Below are positions 1-7,451 of a DNA stretch of 64,000 bases, piece by piece. Both the position numbers and the translations under genes were made by a program. The stretch is from Thauera sp. UBA6194. GTDB lineage: Bacteria > Pseudomonadota > Gammaproteobacteria > Burkholderiales > Rhodocyclaceae. Numbering within the stretch: the stretch's first letter is position 1; every line of letters starts with the position of its first letter. Below the pieces are notes generated by a model that did no database searches, was not told the DNA's origin, and was given only the letters and a program-made list of their open reading frames with translations. The stretch covers positions 122,321-186,320 of the forward strand of contig DITC01000071.1 of NCBI GenBank assembly GCA_002422685.1. Direction: 5' to 3'.

Positions 1-67
1 ATGAAAGACCTGACCCTCGCCCCCCCTGACCCTCGGCCCTCCCCCGGCGCCAGCCACCCCCTCGCCC
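1..67. other. Left window edge, no gene called
   Basis: C-rich sequence upstream of the fliC promoters. It holds a 10-bp direct repeat, CTGACCCTCG, at 10-19 and 26-35. A 30-codon frame is open from base 1 to a TAA at 91-93, but its proline-rich translation resembles nothing and the stop falls inside a predicted promoter, so it is not called as a gene. Confidence 0.4.
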
Positions 68-94
68 TCAAGTTCCCCCACCCCGCGCCGTAAA
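68..94 (+). promoter_or_regulatory. Sigma-28 (FliA) promoter, distal copy, upstream of fliC
   Basis: TCAAGTTC, an 11-base spacer, then GCCGTAAA. This fits the FliA consensus TAAAGTTT-N11-GCCGATAA at 12 of 16 positions with exact spacing. Transcription would start near base 101, giving a leader of about 160 bases to fliC. It is repeated 71 bases downstream. Confidence 0.55.
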
Positions 95-138
95 AGCCCC
101 CAAGCGCAGGAAACGCGTGCGGCACCGAAAGAAATTCC

Positions 139-165
139 TAAAGAGTTTTACCCCGGGGTCGTAAA
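139..165 (+). promoter_or_regulatory. Sigma-28 (FliA) promoter, proximal copy, upstream of fliC
   Basis: TAAAGAGT, an 11-base spacer, then GTCGTAAA, fitting the FliA consensus with exact spacing. The bases after the -10 (GTAAAAGC..CCAAG.GCA) match those after the distal copy at 68-94, so the unit looks tandemly duplicated. The start site would be near base 172, about 88 bases before fliC. Confidence 0.55.
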
Positions 166-259
166 AGCAACCAAGAGCACAAACAAACGCTCCGCACCCG
201 CCAAGGCAAGCGATGCAGATACGGGTGTATGACCAACCTGACCTACCAGGAGAAACATC

Positions 260-1105
260 ATGGCCCAGACGATCAACACCAACGTTGCCTCGCTGAATGC
301 GCAGCGGAACCTTTCCACCTCGCAATCCTCCCTCGGCACCACGCTGCAGCGCCTATCCTCGGGCCTGCGTGTCAACAGCGCAAAAGACGACGCCGCCGGT
401 CTCGCCATTGCCGAACGCATGAACACCCAGGTTCGCGGCATGAACGTCGCAATCAGGAACGCCAACGATGGCATTTCCCTCTCCCAGACTGCCGAGGGCG
501 CGCTCGGGAAAATCGGCGAAAACCTGCAACGTATGCGCGAACTCGGTGTGCAGGCTGCGAATGACACGAACGACGCCAGCGATCGGACCATGCTGGACAC
601 GGAGTACGGCCAGCTTGCCGAAGAAAACGCCCGGATCATCGCCAACACCAAGTTCAACGGTCAGGAACTCCTGACCGGTGCCGGAGGCACAGCCGGAGTG
701 TTCAATTTCCAGGTTGGCGCCAACACCAGCGCCGATAACCAGATTTCGATCACGACTACGGACATCGCAGCGGCCATGACAACCGCGACTCAGGGTGATA
801 CTGCCAGCCTTGGAGCGGATTCAACCGCTGCACTTGCGGCCGTTGATGCGGTAGACGTCGCAATTACCGCAATCAACACCGCCCGCGCCAACTTCGGCGC
901 CTCGCAAAACCGCTTCGACGCTGTGATCAGCAACTTGCAGACCGCCTCCGAAAACCAGGCAGCCGCCCGTGGCCGCATCATGGACGCCGACTTCGCCACC
1001 GAAACCGCCAACCTGTCCCGCACGCAGATCCTGCAGCAGGCTGGTACCGCGATGCTGGCGCAGGCGAACTCGCTGCCGCAGAACGTGCTGTCCCTGCTCC
1101 GCTAA
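260..1105 (+). CDS. fliC: Flagellin, filament subunit
   Basis: Main structural protein of the flagellar filament, exported by the flagellar type III system and polymerised under the FliD cap. The 281-residue product starts with the flagellin N-domain (AQTINTNVASLNAQRNL) and ends with the C-domain (LQQAGTAMLAQANSLPQNVLSLLR region); these conserved D0/D1 halves make up nearly the whole protein. Only about 70 residues lie between them, so there is almost no variable surface domain. AGGAGA at about 249-254 supports the ATG at 260. Two sigma-28 promoters lie upstream and a strong hairpin follows, so it is probably the most strongly expressed gene here. It heads a fliC-flaG-fliD-fliS-fliT series. 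Confidence 0.97.
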   Translation: MAQTINTNVASLNAQRNLSTSQSSLGTTLQRLSSGLRVNSAKDDAAGLAIAERMNTQVRGMNVAIRNANDGISLSQTAEGALGKIGENLQRMRELGVQAANDTNDASDRTMLDTEYGQLAEENARIIANTKFNGQELLTGAGGTAGVFNFQVGANTSADNQISITTTDIAAAMTTATQGDTASLGADSTAALAAVDAVDVAITAINTARANFGASQNRFDAVISNLQTASENQAAARGRIMDADFATETANLSRTQILQQAGTAMLAQANSLPQNVLSLLR

Positions 1106-1130
1106 GCTCGAGCGGGCGCCTTAAACCGAC

Positions 1131-1161
1131 CGGCGCGGAGCGTACAATACGCTCCGCGCCG
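1131..1161 (+). terminator. Strong hairpin between fliC and flaG
   Basis: Perfect 14-base inverted repeat (CGGCGCGGAGCGTA / TACGCTCCGCGCCG) with a 3-base CAA loop, 25 bases after the fliC stop. No T-tract follows, so it may act as a partial terminator or as a 3' stabiliser of the fliC message, with read-through lowering flaG-fliD-fliS expression. Confidence 0.6.
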
Positions 1162-1184
1162 TTGGCCCATCAGGAGGTCGCATC

Positions 1185-1565
1185 ATGTCAATTCAATCGA
1201 TCAGCAACGCGTCGGCTTCGATGCAGGCGATGGCCGCCGCGCCGGCGCGCAGCCAGACCGAGTCCACCGCGAGCGTGGAGACGCGTGCGGAGAACGTCCA
1301 GCAGAACGCCAACGCCCAGGAGCAGGCCCAGCGCGTACCCAGCGCCGGCGAGCTGCAAAAGGCGCTCGAGGAAGTCGCGAAGGCCGTCGCGCCCATGGCG
1401 CAGAGCCTGCAGTTCTCGCTCGACAAGGATTCGGGCAAGACCGTGGTCAAGGTGATGGACACCGACACCAACGAGGTCATCCGCCAGATCCCGTCTGAAG
1501 AAGTGCTCGCCATCTCGAAGGCGGTCGACAAGCTCAAGGGTTTGCTCATCAAGCAGGAAGCCTGA
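1185..1565 (+). CDS. flaG: FlaG family protein
   Basis: Small flagellar protein of the FlaG family, associated in polar flagellates with filament length and properties; the biochemical role is poorly defined. The 126-residue product has a low-complexity Ala/Gln/Glu N-terminal half and a conserved C-terminal half containing LQFSLDKDSGKTVVKVMD and EVIRQIPSEEVL, the family signature. AGGAGG at about 1171-1176 precedes the ATG. It sits between fliC and fliD, the usual FlaG position, and is separated from fliC by a hairpin, so it may be transcribed by read-through. Confidence 0.9.
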   Translation: MSIQSISNASASMQAMAAAPARSQTESTASVETRAENVQQNANAQEQAQRVPSAGELQKALEEVAKAVAPMAQSLQFSLDKDSGKTVVKVMDTDTNEVIRQIPSEEVLAISKAVDKLKGLLIKQEA

Positions 1566-1584
1566 GCGGCAGGAGGGTAGCAAC

Positions 1585-2958
1585 ATGGCAATCAGCGCAG
1601 CAGGAGTAGGGTCCGGGCTGGACGTCGGCGGCATCATCAGCCAGTTGATGGCGGCAGAGCGCCAGCCTCTGACCCGCCTGCAAACCCAGCAAAAGAGCTA
1701 TCAGTCCAAGCTCTCGGCCTTTGGCCAGTTGCAAAGCGCCATGTCCAAGCTGCAGGACGCGGCCGCCACGCTTGCCAAGTCCTCCACCTTCTCGGCCACC
1801 ACGGCGAGCGCGGGCGACACCAAGGCGTTCACCGCCAGCTCGACCACCTCGGCGCAGACTGGCAGCTACAACATCGAAGTGCAGCAGCTCGCGCGCGCGC
1901 AGCGCGTGGCGACCAGCGCCACCACAGCACCCACTGTCGGCGAGGGCTCGCTGACCATCAGCCTCGGCCGCTACGCGGAAGACGGCAGCTTCACCGCCGC
2001 AGCAGACGGCGAAAAGACGATCTCGGTGGCGGCCGGCGCCAGCCTTGCCGACCTGCGCGACGCGATCAACGGCGCGGACGCCGGCGTCTCGGCGCAGATC
2101 ATCAACAACGGCACCGTCGACCAGCTCGTCATCAGCAGCAAGGAAACCGGCGCAGCGCAGGCCTTCAAGCTCAGCGGCACGGGCGGCCTGGCGGACTTCA
2201 GCTATGACGCGGGCAGCGCGACCCCGGGATTGACGACCGTGCAACAGGCGCAGGATGCCCGCCTGACCATCGACGGCCTCGCCATCACCCGCGGCAGCAA
2301 CACCATCGCCGATGCGATCGAAGGCGTCACCCTCACGCTGGCGAAGCCCACCGAGGGCGAAACCGCGGTGACCGTCAGCCGCGACGACGAGACCGCCAAG
2401 AAGGCGATCGACGAATTCGCCAAGGCCTGGAACGAACTCAACACGCTGATCCGCACCCAGACCAGCTACGACGCCGCCACCAAGAAGGCTGGCACATTGA
2501 ACGGCGACGCCAGCGTGCGCTCCATCCAGGGCCAGCTGCGCAGCGTGTTCTCCAATCCGATTTCGGGACTGAGCGGCGCGACCATGCTGTCGCAGGCCGG
2601 CATCAGCTTCAAGACCGACGGCAGCATGTCGGTCGACAGCGCGAAGTTGGCCGAAGCGCTCGCCGACCCGTCGATGAAGATTGGTGAGTTGTTCGCCGGC
2701 AACGGCACGGTCGACGGCTTTGCCAAGACCCTCGAAACGCGCGTGAAGGGAATGCTCGACACCGACGGTCTGCTCTCGGCGCGCACCGACGGCATCAACC
2801 GCACGATCAAGTCCTTCGACGCCCGCATCGAGTCGCTCGAAGCGCGGCTGGTCAAGGTGGAGGCGCGTTACAGCGCCCAGTTCACCGCGCTCGACGCGGC
2901 GATGTCGAGCATGAACACCACCAGCGCCTACCTGACCCAGCAACTCGCAACCCTCTAA
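1585..2958 (+). CDS. fliD: Flagellar filament cap protein (HAP2)
   Basis: Forms the cap at the filament tip that folds incoming flagellin. The 457-residue product has the FliD N-domain (VGSGLDVGGIISQLMAAERQPL at about residues 7-28), a middle D2/D3 region with FlgL-like repeats, and the C-terminal coiled coil (FDARIESLEARLVKVEARYSAQF region) ending in the usual helix. Length is normal for the family. A GCAGGAGGG Shine-Dalgarno lies 6-14 bases before the ATG. It lies 19 bases after flaG and 42 before fliS, consistent with co-transcription of cap and chaperone genes. Confidence 0.96.
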   Translation: MAISAAGVGSGLDVGGIISQLMAAERQPLTRLQTQQKSYQSKLSAFGQLQSAMSKLQDAAATLAKSSTFSATTASAGDTKAFTASSTTSAQTGSYNIEVQQLARAQRVATSATTAPTVGEGSLTISLGRYAEDGSFTAAADGEKTISVAAGASLADLRDAINGADAGVSAQIINNGTVDQLVISSKETGAAQAFKLSGTGGLADFSYDAGSATPGLTTVQQAQDARLTIDGLAITRGSNTIADAIEGVTLTLAKPTEGETAVTVSRDDETAKKAIDEFAKAWNELNTLIRTQTSYDAATKKAGTLNGDASVRSIQGQLRSVFSNPISGLSGATMLSQAGISFKTDGSMSVDSAKLAEALADPSMKIGELFAGNGTVDGFAKTLETRVKGMLDTDGLLSARTDGINRTIKSFDARIESLEARLVKVEARYSAQFTALDAAMSSMNTTSAYLTQQLATL

Positions 2959-3000
2959 GCTCGCGGCGTCAGCCCAGCATTTCCCAGGAGACACGACACG

Positions 3001-3411
3001 ATGTTCGGAGGCTTTGGAAACCGCGCCGCCGCCTACGCCAAGGTCGGCGTCGAAACCGGCGTCAACACCGCCGACCCGCACAAGCTGATCCTGATGCTGT
3101 TCGACGGCGCGCTGCTGCAGGTGCGCACCGCCGGCATCGCGATCGGCAACCAGGACATCCCGGCCAAGGGCACGGCAATCTCGAAGGCGGTCGAGATCAT
3201 CATCAACGGCCTCAAGGTCAGCCTGGATCTGAGCGCCGGCGGCGAACTCGCGCAGCGTCTGGCCGCGCTCTACGACTACATGAGCGAGCGCCTGCTCTAC
3301 GCCAACCTGCACAACAGCCAGCCCGCGCTCGACGAAGTGGCGGGTCTGCTGGCCACGCTGCGTGAAGCCTGGGCGGAGATCCGCGGCCAGGTGCAGCCGG
3401 CGGTGGCTTGA
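3001..3411 (+). CDS. fliS: Flagellin export chaperone
   Basis: Cytoplasmic chaperone that binds the C-terminus of newly made flagellin, prevents premature polymerisation and delivers it to FlhA. The 136-residue product has the FliS pattern: an N-terminal AYAKVGVETGVNTADPHKLI segment leading into LMLFDGAL, then a helical bundle with DLSAGGELAQRLAALYDYM and an NLHNSQPALDEVAGLL helix. CCAGGAGA precedes the ATG. It follows fliD and precedes fliT, with a palindromic element in the 184-base gap to fliT. Confidence 0.95.
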   Translation: MFGGFGNRAAAYAKVGVETGVNTADPHKLILMLFDGALLQVRTAGIAIGNQDIPAKGTAISKAVEIIINGLKVSLDLSAGGELAQRLAALYDYMSERLLYANLHNSQPALDEVAGLLATLREAWAEIRGQVQPAVA

Positions 3412-3434
3412 GTCACGCGACTGCTCTCTCGTTC

Positions 3435-3523
3435 AGTTCGGGCAAGTCTGCGTCGCGCTACCCGGCTGAGCCCCGCCTACGGGGAGGCTCGGCTGCGCGC
3501 TAGTTGCGAACCCGGCCCGAATT
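3435..3523. repeat. Imperfect palindromic element between fliS and fliT
   Basis: Outer arms AGTTCGGGC (3435-3443) and GCCCGAATT (3515-3523) pair with one G-T wobble. Inside, GCTGAGCC (3465-3472) pairs with GGCTCGGC (3486-3493) and CCCCG with CGGGG. The whole can fold into a cruciform or long RNA hairpin of about 90 bases. It may be a REP-like repeat or a message stabiliser; no T-tract follows. Whether it is repeated genome-wide cannot be seen here. Confidence 0.55.
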
Positions 3524-3595
3524 CTGCTTGTCTCAGTAGCGTCCAGTCAGCGCGTTTTCACACCCCCCGCTCTTTCACTCCCCCTTCTACCCGCC

Positions 3596-3940
3596 ATGCT
3601 CACACGCCCTCTCCTCGACGCCCTCCTCGCCCGCTACGAAGCGATGGCCGAGGCTGCGCGCGCCAACGACTGGGACCGCCTGTCGGCCCTCGAGCGTGAG
3701 GCTGCCGAGCTACGCGACGCAGCCCGCGCCGGCGCCGATGCGGCCGCCGACGCTGCCACCCTGGCGCCCCTTCCCACCGCCGAGGCCGAATCCCTGCGCG
3801 CCGGCATCGAGCGCCTGCTGGCGCTGGACGCCGAGATCCGCACCCACGCCGACCCTTTCCTCGCCAGCGTGCGCAAGCTGCTCGCCGGCGGCCGCCAGGA
3901 GCGCGCGGTGCGCAACGCCTACGGCGCCCTCGCGCCCTGA
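3596..3940 (+). CDS. fliT: FliT-like flagellar chaperone
   Basis: FliT is the export chaperone for FliD and, in enterics, a regulator that binds FlhDC; in a betaproteobacterium without visible flhDC only the chaperone role is likely. The 114-residue product is almost all helical and rich in Ala, Glu and Arg (LLARYEAMAEAARANDWDRL, then LRAGIERLLALDAEIRTH), as expected. Sequence identity in this family is low, so the call leans on position directly after fliD-fliS. No strong Shine-Dalgarno precedes the ATG. Confidence 0.75.
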   Translation: MLTRPLLDALLARYEAMAEAARANDWDRLSALEREAAELRDAARAGADAAADAATLAPLPTAEAESLRAGIERLLALDAEIRTHADPFLASVRKLLAGGRQERAVRNAYGALAP

Positions 3941-3986
3941 CCCGCGCGCGGGCTGATCGAACGCCGGCCACGCAGGAGCCCCCGCG

Positions 3987-5309
3987 ATGATCCCCGCCGA
4001 CCTCGCCGCCCGCCTGCGCCTGATCAACGAAGCCAGCTTCTTCAACACCGAGCCGCCGGTCGCCGGCCTGCAGCGTGCGCGCGAGATCCAGGCGCAGCTC
4101 CCCGAGCTCGTCCCCGGCCAGCGCTTCTTCGCCACCCTGCAGCGCACCCTGCCCGACGGCACTTTCCGCGCGCTGGTGGCCGGGCAGCAGATGACGCTGT
4201 CGCTCAACAGCGCGGCCAAGTCGGGCGACACGCTGGAGCTCGAGGTCTCGCAGGTGACGCCGCGCGCGGTGTTCGCGCGCATCGTCGGCGCCGAGACGGC
4301 GGCCGGCAACACCGCATCGGCCCAGCCGGCGCTGAGTCAGACCGGGCGGCTGATCAGCTTTCTGCTCACCGGCCAGCCCACGCCGCAGCCGGCCAGCCTT
4401 GCCGGCAACCAGCCGCTGCTGAATGCGCCGCCCACAAATGGCACGCAGCTCGTGCCCCTGCTGCGCCAGGCGCTCGGCCAGAGCGGGCTGTTCTATGAAT
4501 CGCATCAGACGCAGTGGGTGCTCGGCAAGCTCGACACCGCCGCGCTGCTGCGCGAGCCGCAGGGACAGCAGTCGGCACCGGGCGGCACCCAACCGGGCAC
4601 GCCTGCGCAAGGCGGCAACGCGGCCACCGCAAATAGCGCCGCGGCCACCCCCGGCGCCGCCCAATCCGCCCAAAGCGCCCAATCCACCCAAAGCGCCGCT
4701 GCAACAGGGGCCGGCGCGCGCGTCGCCGCCGCGCTCGGCGACGGCGCCGAGGTCGACGCCAGCCGCGCTGCCAGCGCCGCCCGCGCCGGCATCGAAGAGG
4801 CCGCCCCGGTGCGCGCCCAGCCCATCCCCGAACGCCTGATGCCCATCGTGCATCAGCAGCTCGATGCGCTCGCCACCCAGCAATACGTGTGGCAGGGCCA
4901 GGCCTGGCCGGGGCAGCCGATCGAGTGGATCATCGAAGACCCGCAGGGCGAAGGGGCCGAAGGCGGCGACGAGGCGGAGCAGAACTGGAACACCACGCTG
5001 CGCCTGACCCTGCCCCGGCTCGGCGGCGTGGAGGCGCAGTTGCACCTGACCCCCGCCGGCGTGGCGCTGCGCCTGCGCGCCGACGACGCGGCGACGATCC
5101 GCGCGCTGGATGCCGGCGGCGCGGCGCTGGCCTCGGCGCTGGAGGCGGCCAACCTCAAGCTCACCGGCCTGGTGGTGGAGCCGCGCCCTGCCGCCCCGGG
5201 CGCCCCTGCCGCTTCTATCCCCAGCGCCCCTGCCGCTGCCGCTGCGACCCACGGCACGACGGATGCCGCCGCCCCCATGACCGACAGCACCACTCGCCCG
5301 CATGGCTGA
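3987..5309 (+). CDS. Second FliK-like hook-length control protein
   Basis: 440-residue protein ending in a FliK C-terminal (Flg_hook) domain at about residues 330-415, recognisable in LRLTLPRLGGVEAQLHLTPAG and ALEAANLKLTGLVVE. The N-terminal 130 residues form a separate beta-rich module, followed by an Ala/Gln/Ser linker (about 190-260) with AQS repeats. The typical fliK is at 16601-18013, so this is a paralogue. It overlaps the next gene, an FlhB C-domain homologue, by 8 bases. FliK C-domains act on FlhBC, so the pair may form an accessory substrate-switch unit; this is inference. Similar unlinked FliK/FhlB pairs are known in other flagellates. Confidence 0.8.
   Translation: MIPADLAARLRLINEASFFNTEPPVAGLQRAREIQAQLPELVPGQRFFATLQRTLPDGTFRALVAGQQMTLSLNSAAKSGDTLELEVSQVTPRAVFARIVGAETAAGNTASAQPALSQTGRLISFLLTGQPTPQPASLAGNQPLLNAPPTNGTQLVPLLRQALGQSGLFYESHQTQWVLGKLDTAALLREPQGQQSAPGGTQPGTPAQGGNAATANSAAATPGAAQSAQSAQSTQSAAATGAGARVAAALGDGAEVDASRAASAARAGIEEAAPVRAQPIPERLMPIVHQQLDALATQQYVWQGQAWPGQPIEWIIEDPQGEGAEGGDEAEQNWNTTLRLTLPRLGGVEAQLHLTPAGVALRLRADDAATIRALDAGGAALASALEAANLKLTGLVVEPRPAAPGAPAASIPSAPAAAAATHGTTDAAAPMTDSTTRPHG
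4659..4694 (+). repeat. Two 18-bp tandem repeats in the FliK-like linker
   Basis: GCCCAATCCGCCCAAAGC is repeated immediately with one mismatch, encoding AQSAQS then AQSTQS. It falls in the flexible linker of the FliK-like protein and could vary in copy number by slippage. Confidence 0.75.
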
Positions 5310-5667
5310 CCCCCGCCCGCCCCTGCGCAACGAAGCCGTCGCCCTCGCCTACACCGCCGGCGAGGCCGCCCCGCGCGTGGTCGCCAAGGGCAAGGGCGTG
5401 GTGGCGCGCGAGATCATCGAGCGCGCACGCGAGTCCGGCGTCTTCGTGCACGAGTCGCCCGAGCTGGTGAGCCTGCTGATGCAGGTCGATCTCGACGCCC
5501 GCATCCCGCCGCAGCTCTACATCGCGGTCGCCGAGCTGCTCGCGTGGCTGTACCGCATCGAACAGGGCAGCGACGCCGGGGCGCCGCCGCGCGCGCGCGA
5601 CCTGCCCGAATCACTGCGCCCGAAGTCCGACCGTGAGGCAGCAGACGACAGCAGCAAGAAGGCCTGA
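5302..5667 (+). CDS. FlhB C-terminal domain homologue (FhlB type)
   Basis: 121-residue protein matching only the cytoplasmic C-domain of FlhB after its autocleavage site. Compare its EAVALAYTAGEAAPRVVAKG with VALKYDAQKMGAPVVVAKG in FlhB of this window (47332-48474), and ARIPPQLYIAVAELLAWLY with SIPAGLYTAVAEVMAYVY. There is no membrane segment and no NPTH motif, so it cannot self-cleave and resembles the pre-cut CC fragment. Stand-alone paralogues of this kind (FhlB/FlhX/YlqH) can partly replace FlhBCC in some bacteria. It overlaps the preceding FliK-like gene by 8 bases, implying translational coupling. Confidence 0.85.
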   Translation: MADPRPPLRNEAVALAYTAGEAAPRVVAKGKGVVAREIIERARESGVFVHESPELVSLLMQVDLDARIPPQLYIAVAELLAWLYRIEQGSDAGAPPRARDLPESLRPKSDREAADDSSKKA

Positions 5668-5745
5668 AGCCCCGCACGTCTCGTGTTATAAACGCTCACA
5701 TGCTGCCGGGGTCTAAAAGCCCGGCGCCACCACGGGCCACAAGGC

Positions 5746-6525
5746 ATGCCGACAGACCAGGAAGACACCCGCATCGAATTGATCCACGCCGAAGACGAAG
5801 CGCGCTACGTGCTGCGCGAGCCGCGTGAGATCGTCGCCATCCTGCGCCAGCTCATCGCCGCACGCGCGCTGGTCAGCGCCCGCCTCGCACCGGGGCGCGA
5901 ATCCGTGCTCTCCACCCTGCTCGAGGTCGCCGAAGACGGCAGCAGCGTGCTGCTCGACGGTAGCGCAGACGCCCTGCAAAACCAGCGCATGGAGCGCGCC
6001 GAAGCGCTGGACTGCGCCACCCAGCTCGACAAGGTGCGCATCCAGTTCCTGCTCCGCGGGCAGCGCCTGGTGATGGACGGTGGTAGCGCGGGTTTTCGGG
6101 CGCCGCCGCCCGACGCGCTGCTGCGCCTGCAACGGCGCGAGTTCTATCGCCTGCAGACGCCGGTGTCCGAGACCGTGAGCTGCACGCTCACCCTGCCCCA
6201 GCCCGACGGCACCCAGCGCGAAGTGCGGCTGCGCGTGCTCGACATCAGCGGCGGCGGGGTTGCGATTGCCGTGCCGCCGGTGGGCGTGCCCTTCGAGCCC
6301 GGCGCCAGCTTCGAACACTGCATGCTGCACCTGCCCGAGGTCGCGCCCATTCCGGCGCGCCTGATGGTGCGCAACCTGTTCCGCGTCACCCGCCGCGACG
6401 GGGCCGAGCTGCTGCGCGCCGGCTGCGAGTTCTCCGCCATGCCACGCGGCGCCGACGACGCCATCCAGCGCTACATCTTCAAGGTCGAACGCGAGCGCGG
6501 CGCACGCGAACGCGGCCGACTGTGA
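5746..6525 (+). CDS. ycgR: YcgR-type PilZ flagellar brake protein, copy 1
   Basis: Cyclic-di-GMP effector that in enterics binds the motor and slows or biases rotation. The 259-residue product has a YcgR N-domain (about residues 10-115) and a PilZ domain (about 125-245). Both c-di-GMP-binding motifs are intact: RxxxR at R131-R135 in QRREFYRL, and DxSxxG at D166-G171 (DISGGG). The C-terminal helix ends YIFKVERERGARERGRL, as in copy 2. It lies 78 bases after the FlhB-C gene and 34 before copy 2. The ATG at 5746 has only a weak upstream AAGG. Confidence 0.9.
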   Translation: MPTDQEDTRIELIHAEDEARYVLREPREIVAILRQLIAARALVSARLAPGRESVLSTLLEVAEDGSSVLLDGSADALQNQRMERAEALDCATQLDKVRIQFLLRGQRLVMDGGSAGFRAPPPDALLRLQRREFYRLQTPVSETVSCTLTLPQPDGTQREVRLRVLDISGGGVAIAVPPVGVPFEPGASFEHCMLHLPEVAPIPARLMVRNLFRVTRRDGAELLRAGCEFSAMPRGADDAIQRYIFKVERERGARERGRL

Positions 6526-6559
6526 GCAAGCGCCCCGACAACCACACCGCCAGAGCTTC

Positions 6560-7336
6560 ATGATCGCCGACGCCACCACGCCCCCGATCGACACCGCCCG
6601 CGACGACGGGCACGAAAAATACATGCTGCGCGGCCGCCGGCAGATCACCCAGCTGCTCGAAGACCTGATCGAACACCGCTGCCTGGTCTCGGCGCACTGC
6701 GGCGGCGGCTATTCCTTCATGACCGCGGTGCTGCGCGTGGACGCAGAGCGCGAGCGCGTGGTGCTCGACGCCAGCCCCGACGCCGAGGCCAACCGCCGCG
6801 CGCTCAGCACCGAACGCCTGACCTGCGTCACCCAGCTCGACCACATCCGCATCCAGTTTGCACTCGCGGGCGTGAGCAGCGCACAGGAAAACGGCCACCC
6901 CGCCCTGCACGCGCCGATCCCCAAGGAGATGCTGCGCCTGCAGCGGCGCGAGTATTTCCGCCTCAAGGTGCCGCTGGCGCACAAGATCAGCTGCCAGCTG
7001 CAGGCCGAAGACCTCGCCCGCAAGCCGGTCCAGTTGAGCGCGAGCGTGATCGACATCGGCGCCGGCGGCGTGGCGGTGATGCTCGCCCCGGGGGCGGGCG
7101 AGCTCGTGATCGGCGGCAAGCTCCCCGGCTGCCGCCTGAGCCTGCCCGAAGGCGATCCGATCGAGCTCACGCTGGAGGTGCGCAACATCTCGCGCCAGAC
7201 GCAGCGCAATGGCACCGAGCTGCTGCGCGTGGGGCTGCGCTTCGTGGGCCTGCCCGGCAACGCGGAAAATCGCATCCAGCGCTACATCTTCAACACCGAG
7301 CGCGAGCGCAACGCAAAAGAACGCGGCGGCCTGTAA
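6560..7336 (+). CDS. YcgR-type PilZ flagellar brake protein, copy 2
   Basis: 258-residue paralogue of the gene immediately upstream, with the same two-domain plan and a near-identical C-terminal helix (IQRYIFNTERERNAKERGGL). The RxxxR motif is kept (R130-R134 in QRREYFRL), but the second PilZ motif reads DIGAGG at 165-170 instead of DxSxxG: the serine is glycine. Affinity for c-di-GMP may therefore differ from copy 1. This looks like a tandem duplication followed by divergence. The last codons form one arm of a GC-rich hairpin (7322-7347). It converges with fliE. Confidence 0.88.
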   Translation: MIADATTPPIDTARDDGHEKYMLRGRRQITQLLEDLIEHRCLVSAHCGGGYSFMTAVLRVDAERERVVLDASPDAEANRRALSTERLTCVTQLDHIRIQFALAGVSSAQENGHPALHAPIPKEMLRLQRREYFRLKVPLAHKISCQLQAEDLARKPVQLSASVIDIGAGGVAVMLAPGAGELVIGGKLPGCRLSLPEGDPIELTLEVRNISRQTQRNGTELLRVGLRFVGLPGNAENRIQRYIFNTERERNAKERGGL

Positions 7337-7403
7337 AAGCCGCCGCGCTCGAGGGCGTTCGGTGGTACGGGGGTTCGCGCGGGTGAGTCGGGGCGTTTTC
7401 GGC

Positions 7404-7428
7404 GGTGCCTGCGGCCTGGCCGGGCACC
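7404..7428. terminator. Hairpin between convergent ycgR copy 2 and fliE
   Basis: GGTGCC (7404-7409) pairs with GGCACC (7423-7428), with an inner CGGC/GCCG stem after a 2-base bulge. It lies in the 115-base convergent gap. No T-tract on either strand, so any terminator function is weak or Rho-assisted. Confidence 0.35.
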
Positions 7429-7451
7429 CGACTGGCGTCAGCGCTGCCGGG

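Noticed and set aside
1..93. 30-codon open frame from the first base of the window
   Set aside because: Proline-rich, no homology seen, and its stop lies within a predicted promoter; the ATG at base 1 is probably chance.
1549..3312. 587-codon minus-strand open frame opposite fliD and fliS
   Set aside because: The plus strand encodes clear FliD and FliS; the antisense product is Arg/Gly/Ala/Asp-rich low complexity typical of antisense frames in high-GC DNA.
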